Part shown: in pieces, positions 8,923 to 17,309 of the stretch | Numbering within the stretch: position 1 is the first letter of the stretch | Layout of the letters: each line of letters opens with the position of its first letter | DNA from: Deltaproteobacteria bacterium | GTDB taxonomy: Bacteria; Bdellovibrionota_B; Oligoflexia; Oligoflexales; CAIYRB01 | Assembly (NCBI GenBank): GCA_016874735.1 | Contig: VGTI01000019.1 | Coordinates: forward strand, 1 to 64,000 | Direction of reading: 5' to 3' | Length of the DNA: 64,000 bases | Program-made: the position numbers and the translations under genes | The notes under the pieces: generated by a model | Told to the model about the DNA's origin: nothing | Databases searched by the model: none | Seen by the model: the letters and a program-made list of their open reading frames with translations, nothing else

Positions 8923-11142
8923 CTACGGAGCTAATACAGGTGCTGTCAAATTTGAACAGCACACAATGTAGGTGTCCGCCTCCCCGTAGGCCAATTGATC
9001 CGATGTAGTTACTGTGTGACTTGCCCATGGCCATTGCTGTGGTAGAGGCTTATCACACGTTAGCTGTGCTGGCGGTGGATTGTCGTTGAGGTTGTTTTTG
9101 TTAAAGTTAACGCCTGCAACCTTAAATTCAACCACACCTAGGCAACTACCAGCACCAGCAATACTGCAGACTTGCGATCCTGTTTTACCAGAGTTTTCGA
9201 GTGGTGAAGATACTGGAAACGGAGAATCGATCCGAACCTGTCGACATGCTGCAGTGGCTGAATTCCAGTCCCCAGCCGCAGTCGGTATGAGATTTAAGAG
9301 ACCTGAGTTTTGGCACACTGGATTGACCGTTCCTGGCGTGCTAGCGCACTGGTTACATATGGGCGTCTGAATGATGTTGATGTCAGCTGGATACTCACAC
9401 CGAGCATCATTGTTTAAGTCAGTGCATGAGGTGTAGAGCACACCACCGTTGGGACATTGCGGCGGATTTGAGGTTGTCGTAATGATGCCATTGAACCCGT
9501 TACAAATGTTCTGCGATGACTTATTACCTGGAGTCGATGCCATCCATTGTGTGTAGGTTACACCGCCCGTTGGGCATTCAGGCGAGCCAGATGGTAGCGG
9601 AGTTGACTGAAATACAACGCTATCACCGTCCTTGCCATTACAGGTTATGTAGTCTTCCACAGCTTCACCTGGGTCACGGATTCCGTTACCGTTGATATCG
9701 TACCAGAAGACAACACGAGTACCACCGTTGACACAGGCTGAACCTGAACCTGACGGTAGATTGGTTACTTCTACAAGAACCGATTTACCATTAGCACCGT
9801 CTTTGCCGTTACAGATGATCGACTCCTGCAAGTTGTAGTCTGGTGCACCACTGAAACTTGGGACTGTCTCCCCTGGACTTTGGACGACGTCGGTCCAACT
9901 CATATAGAGTTTACCTCCGTTAGGACAGGACCCTGGAGGAGCATCCTGAACAGTGATTACGGCATCAGCACCATCGTTGCCTTTGTCACCTTTGTCACCT
10001 TTGTCACCTTTGTCACCTTTGTCACCTTTGTCACCTTTGTCACCTTTGTCACCGCGTAGCCCGTTACAAATGTCTTGTTCGTAAAGGATCTCGCCTGGTG
10101 ATGGTTGCAAGTTTCTGTCTTTATCAAGGAATGCAGTCACATGATAACCACCGGCAGGGCAGATAGGACTTCCCGGAGGGATGGGAGTACTTTTCAGTAA
10201 TGCTGAATAGCCAGGTTCACCCTGGGGTCCAGATTCGCCGTTACAGACCGACTGGACTGAGTATGGATTATCCTCAGGACTATTATAAATGCCGTTAGCA
10301 TTCACATCGGTGAACGACTCAACCAAGATACCACCTTGAGGGCAAGGCTTCACACCGGGGGGTACAGGTTCATTAGGCCGCAAAACCCTGGTCTTAACAA
10401 CGGCACGCGCTCCCGGAGCACCTTTGTCACCTTTGTCACCTTTGTCACCTTTGTCACCTTTGTCACCTTTAGCACCTTGGGGGCCGGGAGGGCCCGCGGG
10501 ACCAGCGGGTCCTTGATAACAACGTGGCGCTGCACTGCCGAAGGCGTAGCCTAACATCGCAACCTTTGTGTAACCCGTTAATCCCGCGCAGTCGCTCCAA
10601 AGACTGAGCGCCGTGTAACCATTGGCGTCGCGACATTGGTAGATCGGCATACTTCCCAATTCAGGGGCGTTGAGTAGGGAAAAGCCCACGTTGACCACTT
10701 TTCCCTTTTTGGTGGTCGTGCAGGCCGTTCCGGTCAGATTGATATAAGAGGCGTTACTGGTATCGCAGCGTGATTGCGTCGCTATACAGGTGTTGCCCGA
10801 AATATTGGCGAATGCCTCAAAGATTCTGTGAGGCTCTTGCCACCCCGCACTCGCAGCACACTGCGAGGCATTGGTTGTAACTAGGAAACCAAACTTCTTC
10901 TTGCCGTCGCCTTGGCACTGATAGACGTTGACTGGAGTCAAACAAGAGTCTTTACATGACGAGCAAAATTTATCCGAATTTTTTGCACACTGATTATTTG
11001 GTGGCTTCACACAACTATCTGGTGGTGGCGGCGGCTGCACTGGACAGCTGTACCAGAAAAAAGCCTGAGCCTGGGGCGCCGCAATGACGCCAAGCAGGCA
11101 GGCGATCAGAGTACCTAATAAAATATTTGTGACTTGCTTCAT
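8923..11142 (-). CDS. Exported collagen-like protein with repeated Cys/Ca-type modules
   Basis: A 739-residue secreted or surface protein. A signal peptide (about 1-28, ending APQAQA) leads into a proline- and cysteine-rich head. Two Gly-X-Y collagen segments follow: one mixes GPAGPAGPPGP with five GDK triplets, the other has eight GDK triplets. Around and after them come about six modules of about 55-65 residues with the pattern PxGxxxCPxGG...D-x-N-x-(N/D)-G...ICNG, resembling the DUF7151-type modules of other bacterial collagen-like proteins. The acidic loops (DVNANG, DINGNG, DLNND) look like calcium-binding loops. Likely a fibrous adhesin or surface appendage; the anchoring mechanism is not visible. 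It is translated 3 bases after a small lipoprotein gene. Confidence 0.88.
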   Translation of the reverse strand: MKQVTNILLGTLIACLLGVIAAPQAQAFFWYSCPVQPPPPPDSCVKPPNNQCAKNSDKFCSSCKDSCLTPVNVYQCQGDGKKKFGFLVTTNASQCAASAGWQEPHRIFEAFANISGNTCIATQSRCDTSNASYINLTGTACTTTKKGKVVNVGFSLLNAPELGSMPIYQCRDANGYTALSLWSDCAGLTGYTKVAMLGYAFGSAAPRCYQGPAGPAGPPGPQGAKGDKGDKGDKGDKGDKGAPGARAVVKTRVLRPNEPVPPGVKPCPQGGILVESFTDVNANGIYNSPEDNPYSVQSVCNGESGPQGEPGYSALLKSTPIPPGSPICPAGGYHVTAFLDKDRNLQPSPGEILYEQDICNGLRGDKGDKGDKGDKGDKGDKGDKGDKGNDGADAVITVQDAPPGSCPNGGKLYMSWTDVVQSPGETVPSFSGAPDYNLQESIICNGKDGANGKSVLVEVTNLPSGSGSACVNGGTRVVFWYDINGNGIRDPGEAVEDYITCNGKDGDSVVFQSTPLPSGSPECPTGGVTYTQWMASTPGNKSSQNICNGFNGIITTTSNPPQCPNGGVLYTSCTDLNNDARCEYPADINIIQTPICNQCASTPGTVNPVCQNSGLLNLIPTAAGDWNSATAACRQVRIDSPFPVSSPLENSGKTGSQVCSIAGAGSCLGVVEFKVAGVNFNKNNLNDNPPPAQLTCDKPLPQQWPWASHTVTTSDQLAYGEADTYIVCCSNLTAPVLAP
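9982..10053 (-). repeat. Eight perfect 9-bp repeats coding GDK
   Basis: Eight head-to-tail copies of TTTGTCACC (plus-strand reading) encode eight Gly-Asp-Lys triplets. The copies are identical at DNA level, so slippage could change the number in steps of three residues without breaking the frame. Confidence 0.97.
10423..10467 (-). repeat. Five perfect 9-bp repeats coding GDK
   Basis: Five copies of the same TTTGTCACC unit in the first collagen segment of the same gene. Because the unit is identical to the longer array 370 bases away, recombination between the two arrays could delete the module between them. Confidence 0.97.
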
Positions 11143-11145
11143 AGT

Positions 11146-11433
11146 TTACTCCCACGCCCCGGAGGCCCGACAGGATAAGGTTTTTTGTTCAGCCCAAACA
11201 TAAAACTTTGCGTCCACGCGATTTTGCAGACACTTTGGTAATTCGTTTCGCTGCCAAACCAGACGGCTATCAATCTTGTTGTCGAGCCCGTTACCGACTG
11301 CAGCTTGGACTGAGTACGAGGTAGGCTGCAGGGCCTCACCCGTGGTTCTTTTACCGTGAGCCTTACAGCCCATCTGACCTAAACTCGCAGCCGCGAGCAT
11401 GACCCAGATGGTTTTGTGATCAAATACGGCCAT
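11146..11433 (-). CDS. Small lipoprotein coupled to the collagen-like gene
   Basis: A 95-residue protein with a hydrophobic leader and a lipobox-like LGQMGC, so probably membrane-anchored after processing at Cys23. The mature part has two further cysteines (PKCLQ and TLSCR) that could form one disulfide. I do not recognise a family. Its stop codon is 3 bases before the start of the collagen-like gene, and that gene's ribosome site (GGGAG) lies inside this gene's end, so the two are translationally coupled. The simplest idea is an anchor or assembly partner for the collagen-like protein. The start follows a run of G bases that may act as the ribosome site. Confidence 0.75.
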   Translation of the reverse strand: MAVFDHKTIWVMLAAASLGQMGCKAHGKRTTGEALQPTSYSVQAAVGNGLDNKIDSRLVWQRNELPKCLQNRVDAKFYVWAEQKTLSCRASGAWE

Positions 11434-11844
11434 ATGCTTGGTCCCCCCCTTGCGCTGAATGACATTAGTCGCGCCATGCGACTTCAGGTTGGGGCACTTA
11501 TCGGCAGAGTGCGCAGGGACTTGAACATTTTATTTCTAAATTACTGAAGTAATTACTTCAAAACCTCGATCTGTATATGTTTTTATTACCATTTTCCGAT
11601 TTGTCGAACGCCTCGGATAGCCCCCAGAACGGTCCACATGTCGCTAACCATAGATCACGCAACCCTCACCTGCTAAAGCAGCGTTGTATTTCGCCGATCT
11701 GATTATGGACCAACAAGATCTCTCTCCTGTGACCAAAGCGACCACAACATAGCCACGAGGGACCGGGCGCTGAACGACCTGACTTACAACCACAAAAAAA
11801 ACGGATGGAAGATCGAGCTCGACCTCCGCGCTTTATTTTTTTGC
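11434..11844. other. Divergent intergenic region
   Basis: About 410 bases between the minus-strand lipoprotein/collagen operon and the plus-strand membrane protein. The left part is AT-rich with a 16-bp palindrome at 11545-11560. The right part (from 11677) is open in the frame of the membrane protein, so part of it may be coding if that gene starts at a rare codon. Confidence 0.5.
11545..11560. promoter_or_regulatory. 16-bp perfect palindrome, candidate operator
   Basis: TGAAGTAATTACTTCA is identical to its reverse complement. It lies in the AT-rich intergenic region about 110 bases upstream of the small lipoprotein start, a typical place for a dimeric repressor or activator site. No matching regulator gene is nearby. 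Confidence 0.45.
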
Positions 11845-13191
11845 TTGGCATTTATCGCAACGAAGTTAGCGATGCTTGATTATCGATTTGGCGATGGCAA
11901 CGCCTACATCTACGACGCACAGTTATTGTCTCAGGGTGCGTTACCTTACCGGGACTTTGTGCTATCTGATTTTCCGATTCAAATAGTCATCATGACAATT
12001 TTAAGGCCGTTTTTTTCAAGCTGGGTCATGGGTTATCAGATGGTACCTGTGATCGCAGAATCAATCACAGCATATCTGCTGTTCATGATCCTGAATAAAC
12101 GAGCTAATCGCTTTGCATGGATGGCGCCACTGCTTCATCTATGGAGCTTCACGGTACTGTCGACGTCTGATTTTATAACTGGCGTCCAGATCACAACACT
12201 CTTGACAGTTCTTGGATGGTACCTCTACGAAAGTGAAAGACCGCTCCGCGCGGGAATCGCATTCGCGCTATCTTTTTTAACAAAGATCTACGCTCTACCC
12301 GCTGCAGCAATCTTTGGCTTATTTGACCTGTTCAAACATCGGATAAAACCAGCCTTAAGACTCTTGTACGGTACACTGGCAATCACAGCTATGGTGGTGC
12401 TTCCTTTTGCTTTCTTGGCATTCGAACCCATGCTTGAGCACACATTTCTCATGCACTTTAGGCGCCCCGCAGGCTTAAGCAAGTTCGAGGTATCGACATT
12501 CTTTATCGCCAAAGAATGGGCATTAATTATTGTTGGACTTCTTGGTTTTTGGTTGTCGCGCCTAAAGCCTCTTGGTTGGTCGTTCGTCGTTATGCTGGCC
12601 TTTTTTGCAATGTTCAAAGACTTGTATTTTGTTTACCTGGACTTTCTAATGCCTTTTCTGATCGTTTTCAGTCTAACGGCACTCAACGATTTTTGGCATC
12701 GCGGAAACAAATGGCGCCCAATATTCTTCAGCGCAACAATCGCTTTAGGAATAAATTGCGTCACCTCAAATTATGGTTATTTCCGCTACTTCCAGGGAAT
12801 CGGTCACTTTTCCAATGCACCAGAAGTAGCTACCGCAATTAATCAACTCCCAGATAAATTTCCTCTTTACGGTTCCCACGAGGTTGCTCCGTTAGTCGCG
12901 ATTTTAGCCGGCCGGGAACTCTTTCATAACTACTCAGACACAAATACCCAACTTTTTGCGGCAGGTGTGATGAACCGAGACCAAATAAGCGATGCGGCTG
13001 TCGAGGCCGGGGTATACTTAATCGCTCGCATCACTCATCTACCCGATCAAGGCTACCTAGATTTAGGGTACGCAGGATATTTTAGCCCAGATCGTATGAA
13101 AGATTCTTGCCAGCGTGCATTAACTTTCCCAAGCACGTCGCAAGAAACAGATAATCAAATCGTCGTCTATAGGTGCAAACATCAAAGTTAA
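11845..13191 (+). CDS. Polytopic membrane protein, GT-C glycosyltransferase-like
   Basis: At least 448 residues with about ten hydrophobic segments. Near the N-terminus, DAQLLSQGALPYRDF closely resembles the first loop of GT-C (ArnT/PMT-type) glycosyltransferases, which use polyprenyl-phosphate sugars at the outer face of the inner membrane. The expected acidic motif is weak (FGDGN), so activity is not certain. The start is a problem: TTG at 11845 has no ribosome site, and the frame stays open upstream to 11677 with hydrophobic residues just before the TTG but no ATG, GTG or further TTG. A CTG start, or a length error in the T-run at 11836-11842, could explain this. The next gene follows within 26 bases, suggesting one transcript with the prepilin-like gene. 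Confidence 0.72.
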   Translation: MAFIATKLAMLDYRFGDGNAYIYDAQLLSQGALPYRDFVLSDFPIQIVIMTILRPFFSSWVMGYQMVPVIAESITAYLLFMILNKRANRFAWMAPLLHLWSFTVLSTSDFITGVQITTLLTVLGWYLYESERPLRAGIAFALSFLTKIYALPAAAIFGLFDLFKHRIKPALRLLYGTLAITAMVVLPFAFLAFEPMLEHTFLMHFRRPAGLSKFEVSTFFIAKEWALIIVGLLGFWLSRLKPLGWSFVVMLAFFAMFKDLYFVYLDFLMPFLIVFSLTALNDFWHRGNKWRPIFFSATIALGINCVTSNYGYFRYFQGIGHFSNAPEVATAINQLPDKFPLYGSHEVAPLVAILAGRELFHNYSDTNTQLFAAGVMNRDQISDAAVEAGVYLIARITHLPDQGYLDLGYAGYFSPDRMKDSCQRALTFPSTSQETDNQIVVYRCKHQS

Positions 13192-13804
13192 CATACCATT
13201 ATCAAGATCAAGCGGCATGACGCTCATCGAAACAATGATCGCAATGTCAATCAGTGCCGTAGTGGCTGCTTCCACGGTCACTTTGCTACATCAACTGAAC
13301 GAAGGGGCAAACCATTTAACTCTGCGCGGTGATCTGATGTCACTGCAGCGCACTGTGATCGAGACTTTCGATTGTCGTATGTCACTGGGTGCACCGTCGC
13401 AGAACAGCCTGCCTCTGAATTGCGCTCACTTTAGTGCCGTACCGATCCGTAAAGGCGACGGATCTCTACTCACCGGCCCAAATGGCAAGATTGGTGTCTG
13501 GACGCTTACCGCACAGTGCAAGAACAATAAAATTGTCTTTCGGGCGACCAAGACTAATCAAGGTCCGCTGAATCACCTGAATCGCCGTATCATCCCAGAA
13601 TTTGTCGATCCTGCAACGCGTGAGCCCGATCTATTTCGTGGCACGGGTGGCTTTTGTGCATCCTATTTTGGCGGCGCACCATCTTTCGACAATATGCCTC
13701 ACGGTGCGATCGTAACCTTCAACCGCGGCTCCTGTCCAAATGGGTGGACTTATGTCGCCCAGCTAAACCTTGGCGTTAGCCTGATCACATGCGAGAAGCA
13801 ATAA
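13181..13804 (+). CDS. Type IV pilin-like (prepilin) protein with tail-fibre-like C-terminus
   Basis: The frame contains a textbook prepilin peptidase site, SSG followed by MTLIETMIAMSI and a hydrophobic helix, so the first ATG (13217) is the residue after cleavage and translation must begin earlier. The only upstream choices are rare codons; ATC at 13181, with AGGTG 5 bases before it, would give a leader of 12 residues with basic charges. Mature length is about 195 residues. The C-terminal part has paired cysteines and ends with GSCPNGWTYV, a pattern common at the tips of tail-fibre and collagen-like proteins. It is a minor pilin or pseudopilin type. Its neighbours (collagen-like protein, GT-C-like protein) fit a surface-structure locus. 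Confidence 0.82.
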   Translation: MKVNIPLSRSSGMTLIETMIAMSISAVVAASTVTLLHQLNEGANHLTLRGDLMSLQRTVIETFDCRMSLGAPSQNSLPLNCAHFSAVPIRKGDGSLLTGPNGKIGVWTLTAQCKNNKIVFRATKTNQGPLNHLNRRIIPEFVDPATREPDLFRGTGGFCASYFGGAPSFDNMPHGAIVTFNRGSCPNGWTYVAQLNLGVSLITCEKQ

Positions 13805-13980
13805 GTTGAAGGCTTTTCCGAACCATTTTTGATGCCCGACAGACCTCTAAAATGATTACTTTTTTATTTTTTACTCAAGTTCCCTGAACAAAACTCCGAT
13901 GACGGGTTCTGTCAGGATACTGTGCCCCATGAATTACCGAAATCTCTCTAGAGGAACCAGGTGATAAAAGGGGACCACCG

Positions 13981-14949
13981 ATGCAGGACCAGGCACCAAA
14001 AAAGGGCGAACAACCTGTCACCGCCACCGAGCCGAAGAGCACCGTAGCCGTTACCACTAAACCTCAGATGCCGCGTCGTTTAATGTTCTCGGCAGGGTTG
14101 GCTGGTCTCATTGCGCAAGCCTGTTCGAACGCTAAGTTCTCGGACGGACTAGCCGGTAAGCCCGTGTCTAGGGACAACCGGTCTAGCGATCTCCCCGCGC
14201 AGCCCGGCCCCCAGCCCGCGGCACCTGGGGATCCCCAGGTGAAGTCGAGCGGGGATGCCGCGCAAAACTGTAACGCTGTGGGGAATCCACAAGTCGACAT
14301 CCCGCCCACAGTGGTCGAAAAACAAGTCGTGAGCGCTTTCTACGGGCGTCAAGACTCGGCCATGCTAGCGATCGTGCTCCCCGCCGGCGAAGACATTAAG
14401 CAGGTTGTGATCGCCAATGCCAAAGGACGTCTTTTGGCACTTCACGGCATCACTGGCGCGGACAAAAAATCCGATGGCACCTGGCGCCCTATCGTGATTG
14501 ACGGTCTATCGCTCGTCGATCAGGGGTCCGCACTTAACGAAGTAGTCGTGCTGATGCAGTATAGCGATTCCCGAGCCAAAGCGGTCTTGCCGATAAACTT
14601 CATGACTAAGTTTCAAAACAAGTCGGTCGTCGATCTCTCGGGACGCGGAGTCCCCACGGGTATGCCCGCCTACCAGAGCGTCGCAGTGTTTGCCGAGAAC
14701 AGTGCCAGCTTTGCTGTAGATACCACTGTCAAATATCCACACACCACGGCGACAGAGGTCCGTAACCTCCACACAGCTTTACCGACAACGACTTGGAGTG
14801 TCGGCGCTGAACTAAAGGGCACCATCACCGATGTCATGGGAACCGTGATTGACCGAGCCCAGTTTAATATCTTGGAACACCAGGTTTTCTGCACCTACGT
14901 CGAAATGCCAGACGGCAAACTCGCACGGACCATGATCCAAATCGGCTGA
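13981..14949 (+). CDS. Predicted Tat-exported protein of unknown family (first of pair)
   Basis: A 322-residue protein. A hydrophilic N-terminal stretch is followed by PRRLMFSAGLAGLIAQAC, a twin-arginine-type signal ending in a possible lipobox cysteine. A Pro/Gly-rich linker (about 60-95) leads to a predicted beta-rich domain of about 210 residues. Part of this domain (KQVVIANAKGRLLALHG... through the DGLSL segment) resembles segments of the next gene's product, suggesting paralogy. There is some likeness to SoxY-type beta-sandwich proteins, but I cannot assign a family. The start at 13981 has AGGGG 8 bases upstream; a start at 14068 would put the RR motif nearer the end but has no ribosome site. 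The next gene begins 51 bases downstream on the same strand. Confidence 0.75.
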   Translation: MQDQAPKKGEQPVTATEPKSTVAVTTKPQMPRRLMFSAGLAGLIAQACSNAKFSDGLAGKPVSRDNRSSDLPAQPGPQPAAPGDPQVKSSGDAAQNCNAVGNPQVDIPPTVVEKQVVSAFYGRQDSAMLAIVLPAGEDIKQVVIANAKGRLLALHGITGADKKSDGTWRPIVIDGLSLVDQGSALNEVVVLMQYSDSRAKAVLPINFMTKFQNKSVVDLSGRGVPTGMPAYQSVAVFAENSASFAVDTTVKYPHTTATEVRNLHTALPTTTWSVGAELKGTITDVMGTVIDRAQFNILEHQVFCTYVEMPDGKLARTMIQIG

Positions 14950-15000
14950 CAGAGTCAGTTTCAATTTCCCACTACACAGATCCCTTTAAGGAGCTCACTC

Positions 15001-15990
15001 ATGCCAATGATCAAAACAGATGTCTATGAAATTGACCGTCGCCACCTTTTGAAACTAACCGGCACCATGGGCATCGGTGCGACTTTTGTGTCACCGACAG
15101 AGCTGTTTGCTGAAGGCGCATGTGAAAAGGTCGATACCACACCACCAAACGTCAAACCCGAGCAAGCCGGCGCAACCCTTCAGTTCTGGATCGACGGCCT
15201 CCATTTTGGTCCTCGCTCCACGCTTAAATCCCGCGCTAACATCACTCTCTTCATGAATCTCAAGCAGTCTGCGGCGAGTTATGTCGAGTCAGTGGTATTA
15301 CTAGACCCCAAGAACTTTGTTGTCGGTGCTCGCTATTTCGACTCCTCGATGAAGATGCTCGACCGTAACTTTGTGCCCTATGTCCGCTTCGAAAACGTCG
15401 AGCTAGATCACACCGCTACCTACACATGCATCTACTCGGTGCGTACTGGTTCCAACCTCAAACTCTATACAGCAACAATTGAAAAGCCACAGATCAGCAC
15501 TCTTAATACTACATTTTTGCCGCAAACTATGAGGACGGACTTTCAGTCCTTCATACTTGGCAACACCCTCAACCCGACACCGGGACTGATTACGACCCCA
15601 TTTCAGTTTTATACCCAGAACACCCTATCTGCGCACTGTGCCCGTGGTCGGATCACCGATATGGCACCAGACGGTTCGTCTTTTAATGTCAACATCGACT
15701 TCATGCATGATGATGCGGGTGAAAACCACTATATGAGATATTTCATCGTCATGGATCCGGTGGGTCGGTTACTTGGATTTGTTAAACGAGTTAATAAAGA
15801 CGATCCTAATTTTGTGGTCAAAGCTGATGGTACCAAGGCCTGTAACGTCGGCAAGATCACCGATGCTCAGCGCTTAGACTTTAATGTACCTGATCTCCAG
15901 ATCGGAAACATCGCTGACTGTCCTTACGTACAGTTCTACACTGAGGATAGCTACGATGCGATTGCGCGTAACATGATCCGGCTGCGCTAA
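15001..15990 (+). CDS. Predicted Tat-exported protein of unknown family (second of pair)
   Basis: A 329-residue protein whose N-terminus contains DRRHLLKLTG followed by a hydrophobic stretch ending at LFAEGA, a good twin-arginine signal, so it is probably folded in the cytoplasm (perhaps with a cofactor) and then exported. The mature part seems to contain two copies of a beta-rich unit (VVLLDPKNFVVGARYF at about 100 and FIVMDPVGRLLGFVKR at about 250) that also match the preceding gene's product. AGGAG lies 7 bases before the ATG. No catalytic motif is evident. Paired Tat substrates with Ig-like folds suggest a periplasmic redox or carrier complex, which is inference only. Confidence 0.78.
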   Translation: MPMIKTDVYEIDRRHLLKLTGTMGIGATFVSPTELFAEGACEKVDTTPPNVKPEQAGATLQFWIDGLHFGPRSTLKSRANITLFMNLKQSAASYVESVVLLDPKNFVVGARYFDSSMKMLDRNFVPYVRFENVELDHTATYTCIYSVRTGSNLKLYTATIEKPQISTLNTTFLPQTMRTDFQSFILGNTLNPTPGLITTPFQFYTQNTLSAHCARGRITDMAPDGSSFNVNIDFMHDDAGENHYMRYFIVMDPVGRLLGFVKRVNKDDPNFVVKADGTKACNVGKITDAQRLDFNVPDLQIGNIADCPYVQFYTEDSYDAIARNMIRLR

Positions 15991-16009
15991 TCGTTCCACC
16001 GATCAGAAA

Positions 16010-17221
16010 TCAGATCTCAACACAAGACCTCAAAACTTCGACACACCACCCTGACTCGCGGAACCACTCATCTGGCCTGAGAGTTAGGGTTCCTTCGTCA
16101 TCAAGCCTTAGGATGCCGTCTCTGAGTGCGGCATCTACATGCACTGTGGGCTTAAACCGCAGCCCACATCGCTCCGCTGCAGTGATGATGTTGACGCCTT
16201 TTTTGGTCCGCAGGCCGGAGCCCACAAGCTCGGTGAGCCAGGATTCGGCCGTACGTTCCGCGTCAACCGTGGCTCCAAGCGACGCGGCAAAAGCAGCCGT
16301 CGTATCTGCCCGTAGGCTAGCAGGTTGAGGCTTGCCAAAGACGCGATCATTGCGCGGATAGGCGTAGCGCATGCCCCAAGGATCGCCCGCCGACAAGTAA
16401 CCATGAGCCCCAGCACCGATACCGATAAAATAATGATCCTGCCAGTAAAGCCAATTATGGCGGCAGCTATGTCCGGTCTTAGACCAATTGGACACTTCTT
16501 CGTGCTCGTACCCAGCGGCTCCCAAGTGATCGCAGGCCACCTGATAAAGATGTGCTACGTGATCATCAACTGGCGCTGCGATCATGCCACGCTCAGATTT
16601 GCGACCGAGTACCGTACGCGACTCAAAAGTGAGGCAATAAAGGCTCAGATGCGGCACACCCAGGGCTATCACTGCAGCTAAATCTTGCTGCCAGCTACTC
16701 ACTGTTTGTCCAGGCCAACCATAAATCAGATCGACATTGAGATTGGGGAAGTACCGCAGTGCGCGACTGATCCGGTCTTTGGCAAGGGCAGCGTCATGTG
16801 TGCGTCCCAAAGTGCTTAAAGCATCCCCATCAAACGACTGCACCCCGACCGATAAGCGATTCACCCCGATGTCACGCCAGCACTGAAGTCGCGACTCAGT
16901 GAGATCGTCCGGATTCGCCTCCAAGCTGACCTCAGCATCAACTTGAAGAAACGGGCGGACTGTTGCCAAGACGGGTGCGAGTTCAGCAGCAAATAAACTC
17001 GGTGTCCCGCCACCAAAGAATACCGAGCTGATACCCCCAGACCTTGCATCTGCCAACAAATGTGAATTGAGCCAAGCTCGAGCCTGTTCCTCCAAGGCCC
17101 TCACATATTGGGCCATGAGCGCGGGCGTATGATTTGCCGTCTTGGCAAAGTCACAGTAGCTGCAAAGCGCTGCGCAGTAGGGAATATGTAGGTACAGTCC
17201 GAGCTTCTTGGTCATAGTCAT
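16010..17221 (-). CDS. hemW: Radical SAM heme chaperone HemW
   Basis: A 403-residue radical SAM protein of the HemW (coproporphyrinogen III oxidase-like) family. The N-terminal LYLHIPYCAALCSYCDF carries the CX3CX2C iron-sulfur motif. FFGGGTPS, EANPDD, RLSVGVQSF and DLIYGWPGQT are the usual family blocks, and the C-terminal HemW domain follows. HemW binds heme and delivers it to respiratory enzymes; it is not an oxygen-independent coproporphyrinogen oxidase, despite many database names. The window also contains a heme-dependent bd oxidase. No good ribosome site is seen before the ATG at 17221 or the second ATG at 17215. The upstream bases carry a short 13-bp repeat. Confidence 0.92.
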   Translation of the reverse strand: MTMTKKLGLYLHIPYCAALCSYCDFAKTANHTPALMAQYVRALEEQARAWLNSHLLADARSGGISSVFFGGGTPSLFAAELAPVLATVRPFLQVDAEVSLEANPDDLTESRLQCWRDIGVNRLSVGVQSFDGDALSTLGRTHDAALAKDRISRALRYFPNLNVDLIYGWPGQTVSSWQQDLAAVIALGVPHLSLYCLTFESRTVLGRKSERGMIAAPVDDHVAHLYQVACDHLGAAGYEHEEVSNWSKTGHSCRHNWLYWQDHYFIGIGAGAHGYLSAGDPWGMRYAYPRNDRVFGKPQPASLRADTTAAFAASLGATVDAERTAESWLTELVGSGLRTKKGVNIITAAERCGLRFKPTVHVDAALRDGILRLDDEGTLTLRPDEWFRESGWCVEVLRSCVEI

Positions 17222-17230
17222 TATTCACGG

Positions 17231-17269
17231 TCAAGAGTCACCGTCACGAGTCATTGTCACAAGTCACTC
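17231..17269. repeat. Three imperfect 13-bp tandem repeats upstream of hemW
   Basis: TCAAGAGTCACCG, TCACGAGTCATTG and TCACAAGTCACTC follow each other directly, sharing the TCA(A/C)(G/A)AGTCA core. They lie 10-48 bases upstream of the hemW start, between it and the end of the preceding lipoprotein gene, where a regulator site or leader structure would be. Confidence 0.7.
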
Positions 17270-17309
17270 GGGGATGACTCTCCTGAGTTCCAGGGAGTCT
17301 AGTCCAGGT

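Noticed and set aside
9982-10053. Regular short repeats considered as a possible CRISPR or iteron array.
   Set aside because: They are 9-bp units without spacers and encode Gly-Asp-Lys in frame within a collagen-like gene.
10350-10535. Alternative frames across the GDK repeats that give long VTKVTK or FVTFVT runs.
   Set aside because: They are shadows of the 9-bp repeat in other frames.
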